Shown piece by piece: positions 47,990-55,275 of a stretch of 64,000 bases of DNA. How positions within the stretch are numbered: position 1 is the first letter of the stretch; every line of letters begins with the position of its first letter. The stretch is from JALOAT01 sp041687015 (GTDB lineage: Bacteria; Pseudomonadota; Gammaproteobacteria; Thiohalomonadales; Thiohalomonadaceae), in the NCBI GenBank assembly GCA_041687015.1, contig JAWLCT010000015.1, positions 1 to 64,000 of the forward strand, written 5' to 3'. A program made the translations under genes and the position numbers. The notes beneath the pieces were generated by a model. It was not told where the DNA came from and did no database searches. It saw only the letters and a program-made list of their open reading frames with translations.

Positions 47990-49366
47990 TCAGGAGAACT
48001 GGATGACACCGATGAGTCGCAGGAACACCAGGGCAATCAACACCGGCGAGATATAGCGAATAACGAACCGCCATGCGCGATACAGACCCGCATCGTTTCC
48101 GCCGAGTTCCTCGACGCTGGACACGCGGCGCATGAACCAGCCTGCGAACACGGCGATGAGCAGGCCCCCCAGGGGCAGCATCACGTTGGTGGTCAGATAG
48201 TCTAACAGGTCGAAAACGGTCTTATCGAACAGCTGATAGGCGGGATCGGACCAGAGATTGAACGAGAAAATCGTACCCAGCCCGAGCACCCAGCTGAAAA
48301 TCCCCGCCAGCGCCGCGGCATTCACCCGCGACATGTTGCGATTTTCCACCAGCCAGGCGACCACCGGCTCGACCAGGGAGATGGCGGAGGTCCAGGCGGC
48401 GAACACCAGCAGCAAGAAGAACAACGTGCCGAAGAAACTGCCGCCCGGCATGCCGCCAAAGGCGATGGGCAGGGTCTGGAATACGAGGCCCGGCCCTGCG
48501 CCCGGCGCCAACCCGTTGGCGAACACCACGGGGAAAATGGCCAGACCGGCGAGCAGCGCCACCATGGTGTCTGCCAGCGCAATAAGCAGGGTCGTACCCA
48601 TGATGGAGGTACGGCGGGAAAGATAGGAGCCGTACACCATGATGGCGCCCATGCCGAGACTCAGGGTGAAAAAGGAGTGGCCCATGGCGACCAGGACCGC
48701 CTCCATGGTGAGCTTTTCGAAGTCCGGCCGGAACATGAACCGCAGCCCCTCGAAAAAGCTCCCGGTGTTCATGGCATACCCCACCAGGACGAGCAGGATG
48801 AGAAACAGCGCCGGCATCATGAAGCGCACGGCCTTTTCCAGGCCCGCCGCCACACCACGGGACACCACCACCACGGTCATGACGATGAAAATCGTATGCC
48901 AGGCAAGCAGTCGCTCGGGATCGGCCACCAGGGCGCCGAACACCGCCTGAGCGGTGGGGCCGTCCATGCCCGTGAACAATCCCCCCGCCCCGCGCACCAC
49001 ATAGGCGATGGCCCAGCCCGCGATGACGCTGTAGAACGAGAGGATGAGGATGCCGGTCAACACCCCCAGCCAGCCGAGCAACTGCCAGGCAGGGGCGACG
49101 CCCTCTTCCTGGGCCAGGTAGCGCATGGCGTTGATGGGGCTGCGCCTACCCCGCCGCCCGAGCATGATCTCCGCCACCATGATGGGTATGCCGATCAGGG
49201 CAATACAGCCGAGGTAGACCAGCACAAAGGCGCCGCCGCCGTTCTCACCGGTGATGTACGGGAACTTCCAGATGTTGCCAAGCCCCACGGCGGAGCCGGT
49301 GGCGGCCAGAATGAACGCCCAGCGTGAAGACCATTGGCCGTGGATATGTTCGCGGTGCCCTTGCAT
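47990..49366 (-). CDS. Sodium-dependent transporter of the neurotransmitter:sodium symporter (SNF) family
   Basis: From ATG 49366 (MQGHREHIHGQWSSRW) the 458-residue product has about 11-12 membrane segments. It has the NSS signature ATGSAVGLGNIWKFPYITGE in the first unwound helix, with Gly and Asn residues typical of Na+ and substrate binding. Bacterial members (such as LeuT and TnaT) import amino acids; the substrate cannot be read from sequence. It is divergent from smpB and just upstream of ratA. Confidence 0.92.
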   Translation of the reverse strand: MQGHREHIHGQWSSRWAFILAATGSAVGLGNIWKFPYITGENGGGAFVLVYLGCIALIGIPIMVAEIMLGRRGRRSPINAMRYLAQEEGVAPAWQLLGWLGVLTGILILSFYSVIAGWAIAYVVRGAGGLFTGMDGPTAQAVFGALVADPERLLAWHTIFIVMTVVVVSRGVAAGLEKAVRFMMPALFLILLVLVGYAMNTGSFFEGLRFMFRPDFEKLTMEAVLVAMGHSFFTLSLGMGAIMVYGSYLSRRTSIMGTTLLIALADTMVALLAGLAIFPVVFANGLAPGAGPGLVFQTLPIAFGGMPGGSFFGTLFFLLLVFAAWTSAISLVEPVVAWLVENRNMSRVNAAALAGIFSWVLGLGTIFSFNLWSDPAYQLFDKTVFDLLDYLTTNVMLPLGGLLIAVFAGWFMRRVSSVEELGGNDAGLYRAWRFVIRYISPVLIALVFLRLIGVIQFS

Positions 49367-49438
49367 CTTTCCCCCTTGGGTTCGCGGGATTGTCTGCGAA
49401 ATCCCCGCGAGCCTCAACCGGAGGGCAGGCCCTTCGCC

Positions 49439-49444
49439 TATAAT
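49439..49444 (+). promoter_or_regulatory. Perfect -10 box close to the smpB start
   Basis: TATAAT lies only 8 bp before the smpB ATG. No Shine-Dalgarno sequence lies between them, so a transcript from this box would start about at the ATG. The -35 region is poor, so the call is tentative. Confidence 0.4.
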
Positions 49445-49452
49445 GCCCGCCC

Positions 49453-49932
49453 ATGGCGAAGAACAAACCAGATAAAAAAGGCGAGTCGCGGACCATCGCC
49501 CTCAACAAGAAAGTCCGCCACGACTTTTTCATCGAAGACCGCTTCGAAGCCGGGCTCGTGCTCGAAGGTTGGGAGGTGAAGAGCCTGCGCGCCGGTCGTG
49601 TGCAGTTGGTGGACAGCTACGTCATCATCAAAAACGGTGAGGCCTGGCTGCTGGGCGCCCTGATCACCCCCCTGCAGACCGCCTCCACCCACATCCACCC
49701 CGACCCGCAGCGCACCCGCAAACTGCTGCTGCACCGCGAAGAACTCAACCGCCTCATCGGCGCCGTGGAACGCAAGGGCTACACCCTGGTGGTCACGGCG
49801 CTCTACTGGAGCAAAGGCCGCGCCAAGGCCGAAGTCGCCCTGGCCAAGGGCAAACAGGCCCACGACAAACGCGCCACCGAACGCGACCGCGACTGGCAGC
49901 GCGAAAAACAGCGACTGCTGCGGCAGGCGTGA
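49453..49932 (+). CDS. smpB: SsrA-binding protein SmpB
   Basis: SmpB binds tmRNA and places it in stalled ribosomes for trans-translation. The 159-residue protein has the conserved ALNKKVRHDFFIEDRFEAGL, LEGWEVKSLRAGRVQL and the basic C-terminal tail (HDKRATERDRDWQREKQRLL). It lies 314 bp upstream of ssrA, its RNA partner. No ribosome-binding site is seen before the ATG. Confidence 0.98.
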   Translation: MAKNKPDKKGESRTIALNKKVRHDFFIEDRFEAGLVLEGWEVKSLRAGRVQLVDSYVIIKNGEAWLLGALITPLQTASTHIHPDPQRTRKLLLHREELNRLIGAVERKGYTLVVTALYWSKGRAKAEVALAKGKQAHDKRATERDRDWQREKQRLLRQA

Positions 49933-50191
49933 GGGAAAAGCGTTAACACGGGGGACACGGGGAACACGGGGGCAAGACATGCGTAGGTCACGTTGGCGCC
50001 CAGCGCCTACGTGACAGCGCAGGCAGGCCAAACACCCCACAACCCGTAGGTCACGTTGCCGCGCAGCGGCTACGTGACAGCTGTGATCGCTGACTCTCCC
50101 AGCCGTGTTCGCCCACCACCTGCCCTCCTGCAGCCGAAAAACCTCGACCTCCCCGTGTTCCCCGTGTCCCCGTGGTTCAAGCTTTTTCTCC
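49932..50191. repeat. Long palindromic intergenic repeat (CACGGGG type) between smpB and ssrA
   Basis: The left arm (about 49934-49978) has AAAAGCGTTAACACGGGGG then ACACGGGG and ACACGGGGG. The right arm (about 50148-50190) has CCCCGTGTTCCCCGTGTCCCC then GTGGTTCAAGC. Between them lie two REP-like palindromes. The 314-bp gap 49933-50246 holds these repeats and the presumed ssrA promoter; no gene is seen. Confidence 0.88.
49982..50081. repeat. Two direct copies of a 37-bp palindrome (REP-like)
   Basis: 49982-50018 and 50045-50081 share CGTAGGTCACGTTG at the start and CTACGTGACAGC at the end. Each folds through GTCACGT/ACGTGAC and an inner G/C stem. The inner stem differs between copies by compensating changes (GGCGC with GCGCC in copy 1, GCCGC with GCGGC in copy 2), so pairing is conserved. 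Confidence 0.85.
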
Positions 50192-50246
50192 CCCCGCCGC
50201 TAGAGTTGGAACTCCCAAACAGCTACCATGTCAAAAGTTTCACCAA

Positions 50247-50613
50247 GGGGGCGACCTGGCTTCGACGTGGGTCGCGAAGCCTTAGGTGCATGCCGAGGTG
50301 CAGATCACCTCGTAAAACAATCTGCACACTTATAGTTGCCAACGACGACAACTACGCTCTGGCCGCTTAAGGCCTAGCCCTCCGCCCGGGTGTGCTTGTG
50401 CGCCCGGTGTCTTTCGGGACACGCGGAGGTCATCTACACAAGATCGTGCCAAGGTCCTGGCCCGGGACCGGAAGCACTAAATCCAACGGGCTAGCCGTCG
50501 ACACGCCCTGCCCGCCGGGCAGTCGCCGGTGAAACACAATAGACGTGGCTACGCATGTAGAGCCGAGGGTAGAGGGCTTACGGACGCGGGTTCGATTCCC
50601 GCCGCCTCCACCA
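50247..50613 (+). ncRNA. ssrA: Transfer-messenger RNA (tmRNA)
   Basis: A 367-nt tmRNA. The acceptor stem is GGGGGCG (50247-50253) with CGCCTCC (50603-50609), followed by A and encoded CCA. The 5' end has the standard CTGGCTTCGACG. The tag reading frame runs from GCC at 50338 to TAA at 50368-50370 and encodes ANDDNYALAA. The T arm is GCGGG-TTCGATT-CCCGC (50586-50602). It follows smpB. The 3' tRNA-like end is a common target of integrating elements, and accessory genes begin right after it. Confidence 0.97.
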
Positions 50614-50627
50614 TTTAAAAAAGACAG

Positions 50628-50672
50628 ACCCGTCCACTAACCACGTCCGGTTATTGGGCGGGTTTTGTTTTT
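50628..50672 (+). terminator. Rho-independent terminator of ssrA
   Basis: A 15-position stem with one mismatch and one G:U pair (50628-50642 with 50649-50663) closes a 6-nt loop and is followed by TTTTGTTTTT. It marks the end of the conserved chromosomal block. Confidence 0.92.
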
Positions 50673-50727
50673 CTGCGTATTGTCAGCGACTTACGCCGCT
50701 TTCAGGGTGTCGGCGCTGCCGCCCCGA

Positions 50728-50916
50728 TCACTCCCTTTTCGGGAAATCCGTCATACCCCGCTTCTCTTTCGCCTCGAAATTCTCCGCATTCTTACCCCCA
50801 TTCTCCGGACCTCGTCCGGTGTCCTGCATTTTTTCCTGCAACCGCTGCTCGGCGATTTCGTCGGCAAACTGGTTGATACTTTTCATGATTCCGTCAAACA
50901 GATCGTTGATATCCAT
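50728..50916 (-). CDS. Small hypothetical protein (62 residues)
   Basis: ATG at 50916 has AGGAG 9 nt upstream, which supports it as a real gene. The product begins MDINDLFDGIMKSINQFADE and is a hydrophilic, charged, probably helical protein with a Gly/Asn-rich middle and basic end. No family is recognised. It is the first gene after the ssrA terminator and is divergent from the xre-hsd operon, with about 275 bp between. Confidence 0.55.
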   Translation of the reverse strand: MDINDLFDGIMKSINQFADEIAEQRLQEKMQDTGRGPENGGKNAENFEAKEKRGMTDFPKRE

Positions 50917-50947
50917 GGTCGGTCGCTCCTCGTTTTGGTTTATGCCC

Positions 50948-51028
50948 TTACTTACCGGAGAGACGGAGAAAGTGTCGGGCGTCGGCTGAATTTTTTTAGC
51001 GATGGCCTTCTGAGGGGTTACTTACCGG
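50948..51028. repeat. Direct repeat TTACTTACCGG in the xre upstream region
   Basis: Two identical 11-bp copies lie at 50948-50958 and 51018-51028, 70 bp apart, upstream of the predicted xre-hsd promoter. They are candidate binding sites for the XRE regulator. The rest of 50917-51191 shows only the promoter and no gene. Confidence 0.5.
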
Positions 51029-51078
51029 GTGGCGGCGGGATGTGTCGGAAAATTCTGAAATAACCGCCAACTTTCCGC

Positions 51079-51107
51079 TTTCCACATGCGTTGTCACCTG
51101 CTATATT
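51079..51107 (+). promoter_or_regulatory. Predicted promoter of the xre-hsdR-hsdM-hsdS operon
   Basis: TTTCCA (51079-51084, 4/6) and TATATT (51102-51107, 5/6) are 17 bp apart, 85 bp before the xre ATG. Confidence 0.5.
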
Positions 51108-51191
51108 GATCGTCGTATTTGTAAGTTGGACACACTGCGTTCGCTTGCCGCCGGTGAAATGGTGGCGCATCTGGAATTGAGGCAAACCGAT

Positions 51192-51401
51192 ATGGCAAAA
51201 GCACCGGAAAATTTTGCGGAGACGGTCAAAGAAGTCCGCCAGCAACTGGGGCTGAGCCAGGAAGAGCTGGCTCACGAGCTGGGTGTGAGCTTTTCCACGA
51301 TCAACCGCTGGGAAAACAGCAAGACGGTTCCCTTTAAACTGGCGCGAAGGCAATTCGAAGCTTTTTGTGAGCGGATGAAAAAACAAGGGAAGTTGGCCTG
51401 A
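51192..51401 (+). CDS. XRE-family helix-turn-helix regulator
   Basis: A 69-residue protein that is almost entirely one HTH_XRE domain: FAETVKEVRQQLGLSQEELA, then HELGVSFSTINRWENSKTVP. ATG 51192 has GAGG upstream; an in-frame extension reaches 51042 but is not domain-like. Its stop overlaps the hsdR ATG (ATGA context, 1 bp), so it is co-translated with the restriction subunit. By position it resembles a control protein that times restriction gene expression. Such controllers are well known for type II systems and less so for type I. Confidence 0.85.
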   Translation: MAKAPENFAETVKEVRQQLGLSQEELAHELGVSFSTINRWENSKTVPFKLARRQFEAFCERMKKQGKLA

Positions 51402-53782
51402 TGAATAAGAAACAACTTTCCGAGCGCGATATTTGCACGAAGTACATCACCCCCGCCTTGGAGAAGGCGGGCTGGGATGTCACGACCCAAATTCGTGAAG
51501 AGTTTCCTCTCACGAAGGGACGCATCATCGTGCGTGGCAAGCTGCATACCCGCGCCAAGCACAAACGCGCCGATTATGTCCTGTTTTACAAGCCGAACAT
51601 CCCCATTGCCATTATCGAGGCCAAGGACAACAACCACACGGTTGGCGACGGCATGCAACAGGCGTTGGGCTACGCCGACATGCTGCAAGTCCCTTTTGTG
51701 TTCAGCACCAACGGCGACGGTTTTCTGTTCCACAACAAGATCGCCCTGGACGGCATTGTCGAGCGGGAGCTTGCACTCCACGAATTCCCCACTGTGGAAA
51801 TGTTGTGGCAATGGTGGGCGCAGCATCGTGGCCTGAACGATCAGCAGAATGCACTGGTCACGCAGGATTATTTCAGCGACGGCAGCGATAAAAGTCCTCG
51901 TTACTACCAGTTGCTGGCCATCAACAAGACTATCGAGGCGATAGCGCGGGGCCAGAATCGCATTCTGCTGGTGATGGCTACCGGCACCGGCAAGACCTTC
52001 ACCGCCTTCCAGATCATCTGGCGGCTGTGGAAGTCCAAGGCGAAGAAACGCATCCTGTTTCTTGCCGACCGCAACATCCTGGTCGACCAGACCATGACCA
52101 ACGACTTCAAGCCGTTCGGTTCGGCCATGACCAAGATCCAGAAGCGGCAGGCCAACAAGTCCTACGAGATTTACCTTTCCCTCTATCAGGCTGTCACCGG
52201 CAACGAGGAAGAGAGAAACATCTACAAACAGTTCAGCCCCGATTTTTTCGACCTCATCGTCATTGATGAATGCCATCGAGGCAGCGCGGCTGCCGATTCG
52301 GCCTGGCGTGAAATTCTTGAATACTTCACCTCTGCTACTCAGATCGGCCTGACCGCCACCCCCAAAGAGACCAAAGAAGTCTCCAATATCGACTACTTTG
52401 GCGGCCCCATCTATACCTACAGCCTCCGGCAGGGAATCGACGACGGCTTCCTTGCCCCCTATAAGGTCGTGCGCATCGATCTCGACCGGGATTTGACCGG
52501 TTGGCGGCCCGACAAGGGCATGATCGACAAGTACGGCAACGAGATTGAGGACCGCATCTACAACCAGAAGGATTTCGACAAAACCCTGGTTCTAGAACAG
52601 CGCACCCGGTTGGTGGCAAAAAAGATCACCGAGTTCCTGAGGCAGACCAACCGTTTCGACAAGGCCATCGTCTTCTGTGAAAACATCGACCATGCCGAAC
52701 GCATGCGTCAGGCCCTAGTCAATGAAAACGCCGACCTGGTGGCGCAGAACAGCAAATATGTCATGCGCATCACCGGCGACAACGAGGAAGGCAAGGCGGA
52801 GCTGGACAACTTCATCTTTCCGGAGAGCAAATACCCGGTTATTGCCACCACCTCCAAGCTGATGACTACCGGTGTCGATGCGCAGACCTGCAAACTCATC
52901 GTGCTCGACCAGCGCATTCAGTCCATGACCGAGTTCAAGCAGATCATCGGGCGCGGCACCCGCATCAACGAAGATTACGGCAAGTACTACTTCACCATCA
53001 TCGACTTCAAGAAGGCCACCGAGCTGTTTGCCGACCCTGATTTCGACGGCGACCCGGTGCAGATCTACGAGCCCAGCGGGGACCAGTCACCGGTGCCGCC
53101 GGATGTTCCAGTTGATCCCGATGTTGGTGGTGGCGTCACCTACCCGGAGCCCGGAGAGGACCAGGATTGGACCGGCGTCGCCGAACCTGGCCCAGGAGAG
53201 GAAGGCGGCATTCGCCGTTACGTCGTGGCCAATGTCGAGGTCAAGGTCGCCGCCGAGCGCGTCCAGTACTTCGATGCCAACGGCAAACTGATCACCGAAT
53301 CCCTCAAAGATTACACCCGCAAGGCCCTGGCCAGGGAGTACGCAACCCTCGACGATTTCCTCCGCCGTTGGAGCAGCACCGAGAAGAAGCAGGCCATCAT
53401 CGACGAACTGTCGGAACAGGGCGTGTTCTTCGATGCTCTTGCCGATGAGATCGGACGGCAATCCGGCAAAGCCTTCGACCCCTTCGATCTGGTCTGCCAT
53501 GTCGCCTGGGATATGCCGCCGCTCACCCGCAAGGAGCGGGCGGAACAGGTGAAGAAACGCAACTACTTCACCCGCTACGGAGAGCAGGCCCGCTGTGTGC
53601 TGGAGGCCCTGCTCGACAAGTATGCCGATGAAGGCGTGGCCCATATCGAAGAGACGCAGATTCTCACCATTGCCCCCTTTACCGAATTCGGCACCCCGCT
53701 GGAAATCATCCGCGCCTTTGGTGGGCTGGATCAGTATCAGCAGGCTGTCAACGAACTGGAACAGGCCCTCTATAGCGCCTGA
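51401..53782 (+). CDS. hsdR: Type I restriction enzyme, restriction/translocation subunit
   Basis: HsdR translocates DNA and cuts at a distance when it meets unmethylated sites. The 793-residue protein has an N-terminal PD-(D/E)xK nuclease (Asp58 in HKRADYVLF, Glu73 and Lys75 in AIIEAKDNN). The SF2 helicase motor has Walker A ATGTGKT (193-199), DECH (289-292) and LTATP, plus motif VI (QIIGRGTRINEDYG). The size and the C-terminal domain fit the EcoEI-like (type IB) branch, shorter than EcoKI HsdR. A Pro/Asp/Gly-rich linker (about 565-605) precedes the C-terminal domain. Confidence 0.95.
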   Translation: MNKKQLSERDICTKYITPALEKAGWDVTTQIREEFPLTKGRIIVRGKLHTRAKHKRADYVLFYKPNIPIAIIEAKDNNHTVGDGMQQALGYADMLQVPFVFSTNGDGFLFHNKIALDGIVERELALHEFPTVEMLWQWWAQHRGLNDQQNALVTQDYFSDGSDKSPRYYQLLAINKTIEAIARGQNRILLVMATGTGKTFTAFQIIWRLWKSKAKKRILFLADRNILVDQTMTNDFKPFGSAMTKIQKRQANKSYEIYLSLYQAVTGNEEERNIYKQFSPDFFDLIVIDECHRGSAAADSAWREILEYFTSATQIGLTATPKETKEVSNIDYFGGPIYTYSLRQGIDDGFLAPYKVVRIDLDRDLTGWRPDKGMIDKYGNEIEDRIYNQKDFDKTLVLEQRTRLVAKKITEFLRQTNRFDKAIVFCENIDHAERMRQALVNENADLVAQNSKYVMRITGDNEEGKAELDNFIFPESKYPVIATTSKLMTTGVDAQTCKLIVLDQRIQSMTEFKQIIGRGTRINEDYGKYYFTIIDFKKATELFADPDFDGDPVQIYEPSGDQSPVPPDVPVDPDVGGGVTYPEPGEDQDWTGVAEPGPGEEGGIRRYVVANVEVKVAAERVQYFDANGKLITESLKDYTRKALAREYATLDDFLRRWSSTEKKQAIIDELSEQGVFFDALADEIGRQSGKAFDPFDLVCHVAWDMPPLTRKERAEQVKKRNYFTRYGEQARCVLEALLDKYADEGVAHIEETQILTIAPFTEFGTPLEIIRAFGGLDQYQQAVNELEQALYSA

Positions 53783-53808
53783 TAAAAAGAACTGGAGATA
53801 AAACCACT

Positions 53809-55275
53809 ATGTCACTCACCACCCTGATCAAAGCCATTCAGGACATCATGCGCAAAGATGTCGGCGTCGATGGCGACGCTCAGCGCATCAGCCAGATGGT
53901 CTGGCTGATTTTCCTGAAAATCTTCGATGATAAGGAACAGGAGTGGCAGCTCACCATCCCCGGTTACAAGTCACCGCTGCAAGGCCGTTTCCGCTGGTCC
54001 AGCTGGGCCAAGAACCCCGAGGGGATGACCGGTGAGGAGTTGATCGACTTTGTCAACAATGACCTCTTCCCGGCGCTCAAGAATCTGGCCACCGCCGCCG
54101 GTGTTTCGCCGCATGGCAAGGTGGTCGGTTCGGTTTTCGAAGACGCCTACAACTACATGAAGTCCGGCACCCTGCTGCGCCAGGTGATCAACGCTATCGA
54201 AGTGGATGTGGACTTCAACAAGTCCGGTGACCGCCACCTGTTCAACGACATCTACGAAAAGATCCTTTCTGACCTGCAATCTGCTGGGAACGCGGGTGAA
54301 TACTACACCCCACGCGCCGTCACCCAGTTCATGGTCGATATGCTTGACCCGCAGCTCGGGCAAACCATCCTCGATCCGGCCTGCGGCACCGGCGGCTTTC
54401 TCACCTGCGCCATCGAGCACCTGAACAAGCAGGTCAAAACCGCCGACGACCGCAAGCGCCTGCAGGAATCTATTCACGGCGTGGAGAAGAAACCGCTGCC
54501 GCACATGCTGGCCATGACCAACATGATGCTGCACGGCATCGACGTGCCCACCAACGTCCGCCACGACAACACTCTGAGTCGCCCGCTGAAGGATTACGGC
54601 CCCCGCGACCGGGTGGACCTGATCATCACCAATCCCCCCTTCGGCGGCATGGAAGAAGACGGCATCGAGAACAACTTTCCGCGCAAGTACCAGACCCGCG
54701 AAACCGCCGACCTCTTCATGGCGCTGATCATGCACCTCTTGAAACACGACACCGGCAAGGCGGCCGTTGTGCTTCCCGACGGTTTTCTGTTCGGCGAGGG
54801 CACCAAGACCAACCTCAAGCGCGAACTACTTGAGGAGTTCAACCTGCACACCATCGTGCGTCTGCCCAAAGGCGTGTTCAGCCCCTACACCAGCATCGCC
54901 ACCAACATCCTCTTTTTTGAGAAGGGCGGGCCGACCAAAGAGGTTTGGTTCTTCGCGCACCCGTATCCGGAAGGCTACAAGTCCTACTCCCGCTCCAAGC
55001 CCCTGACCATCGCTGAGTTCGATCTCGAAAAGGCCTGGTGGGGCGGAGCCGAGCGCAAAGTCCGCAAGACCACCGAGCAGGCCTGGAAGGTCTCGGCCAA
55101 GGAGCTGGCCGAGCGCAACTACAACCTGGACTGCAAGAACCCGCACGAAGTGGAGGTCAACCACCGCGATCCGGAAGAGTTGATGGCCGAGTACCAGCAG
55201 ATCGTCTACCAGCTCGAAGCGGCGCAACAGGCCTTGAAAGCCGAGTTGATGGCCTGCATGGGGGGGAAGGCATGA
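53809..55275 (+). CDS. hsdM: Type I restriction-modification system, DNA methyltransferase subunit
   Basis: HsdM methylates adenine N6 within the recognition site. The 488-residue protein has an N-terminal helical HsdM domain, SAM motif I ILDPACGTGGFL (Asp189 to Gly195 region) and catalytic NPPF (275-278), the N6-adenine type. It lies 26 bp after hsdR and overlaps hsdS by 4 bp (ATGA). Confidence 0.96.
   Translation: MSLTTLIKAIQDIMRKDVGVDGDAQRISQMVWLIFLKIFDDKEQEWQLTIPGYKSPLQGRFRWSSWAKNPEGMTGEELIDFVNNDLFPALKNLATAAGVSPHGKVVGSVFEDAYNYMKSGTLLRQVINAIEVDVDFNKSGDRHLFNDIYEKILSDLQSAGNAGEYYTPRAVTQFMVDMLDPQLGQTILDPACGTGGFLTCAIEHLNKQVKTADDRKRLQESIHGVEKKPLPHMLAMTNMMLHGIDVPTNVRHDNTLSRPLKDYGPRDRVDLIITNPPFGGMEEDGIENNFPRKYQTRETADLFMALIMHLLKHDTGKAAVVLPDGFLFGEGTKTNLKRELLEEFNLHTIVRLPKGVFSPYTSIATNILFFEKGGPTKEVWFFAHPYPEGYKSYSRSKPLTIAEFDLEKAWWGGAERKVRKTTEQAWKVSAKELAERNYNLDCKNPHEVEVNHRDPEELMAEYQQIVYQLEAAQQALKAELMACMGGKA

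Noticed and set aside
50614..51191. Integrase or attachment duplication next to ssrA
   Set aside because: I looked for a recombinase gene and a second copy of the tmRNA 3' end in the window and found neither.
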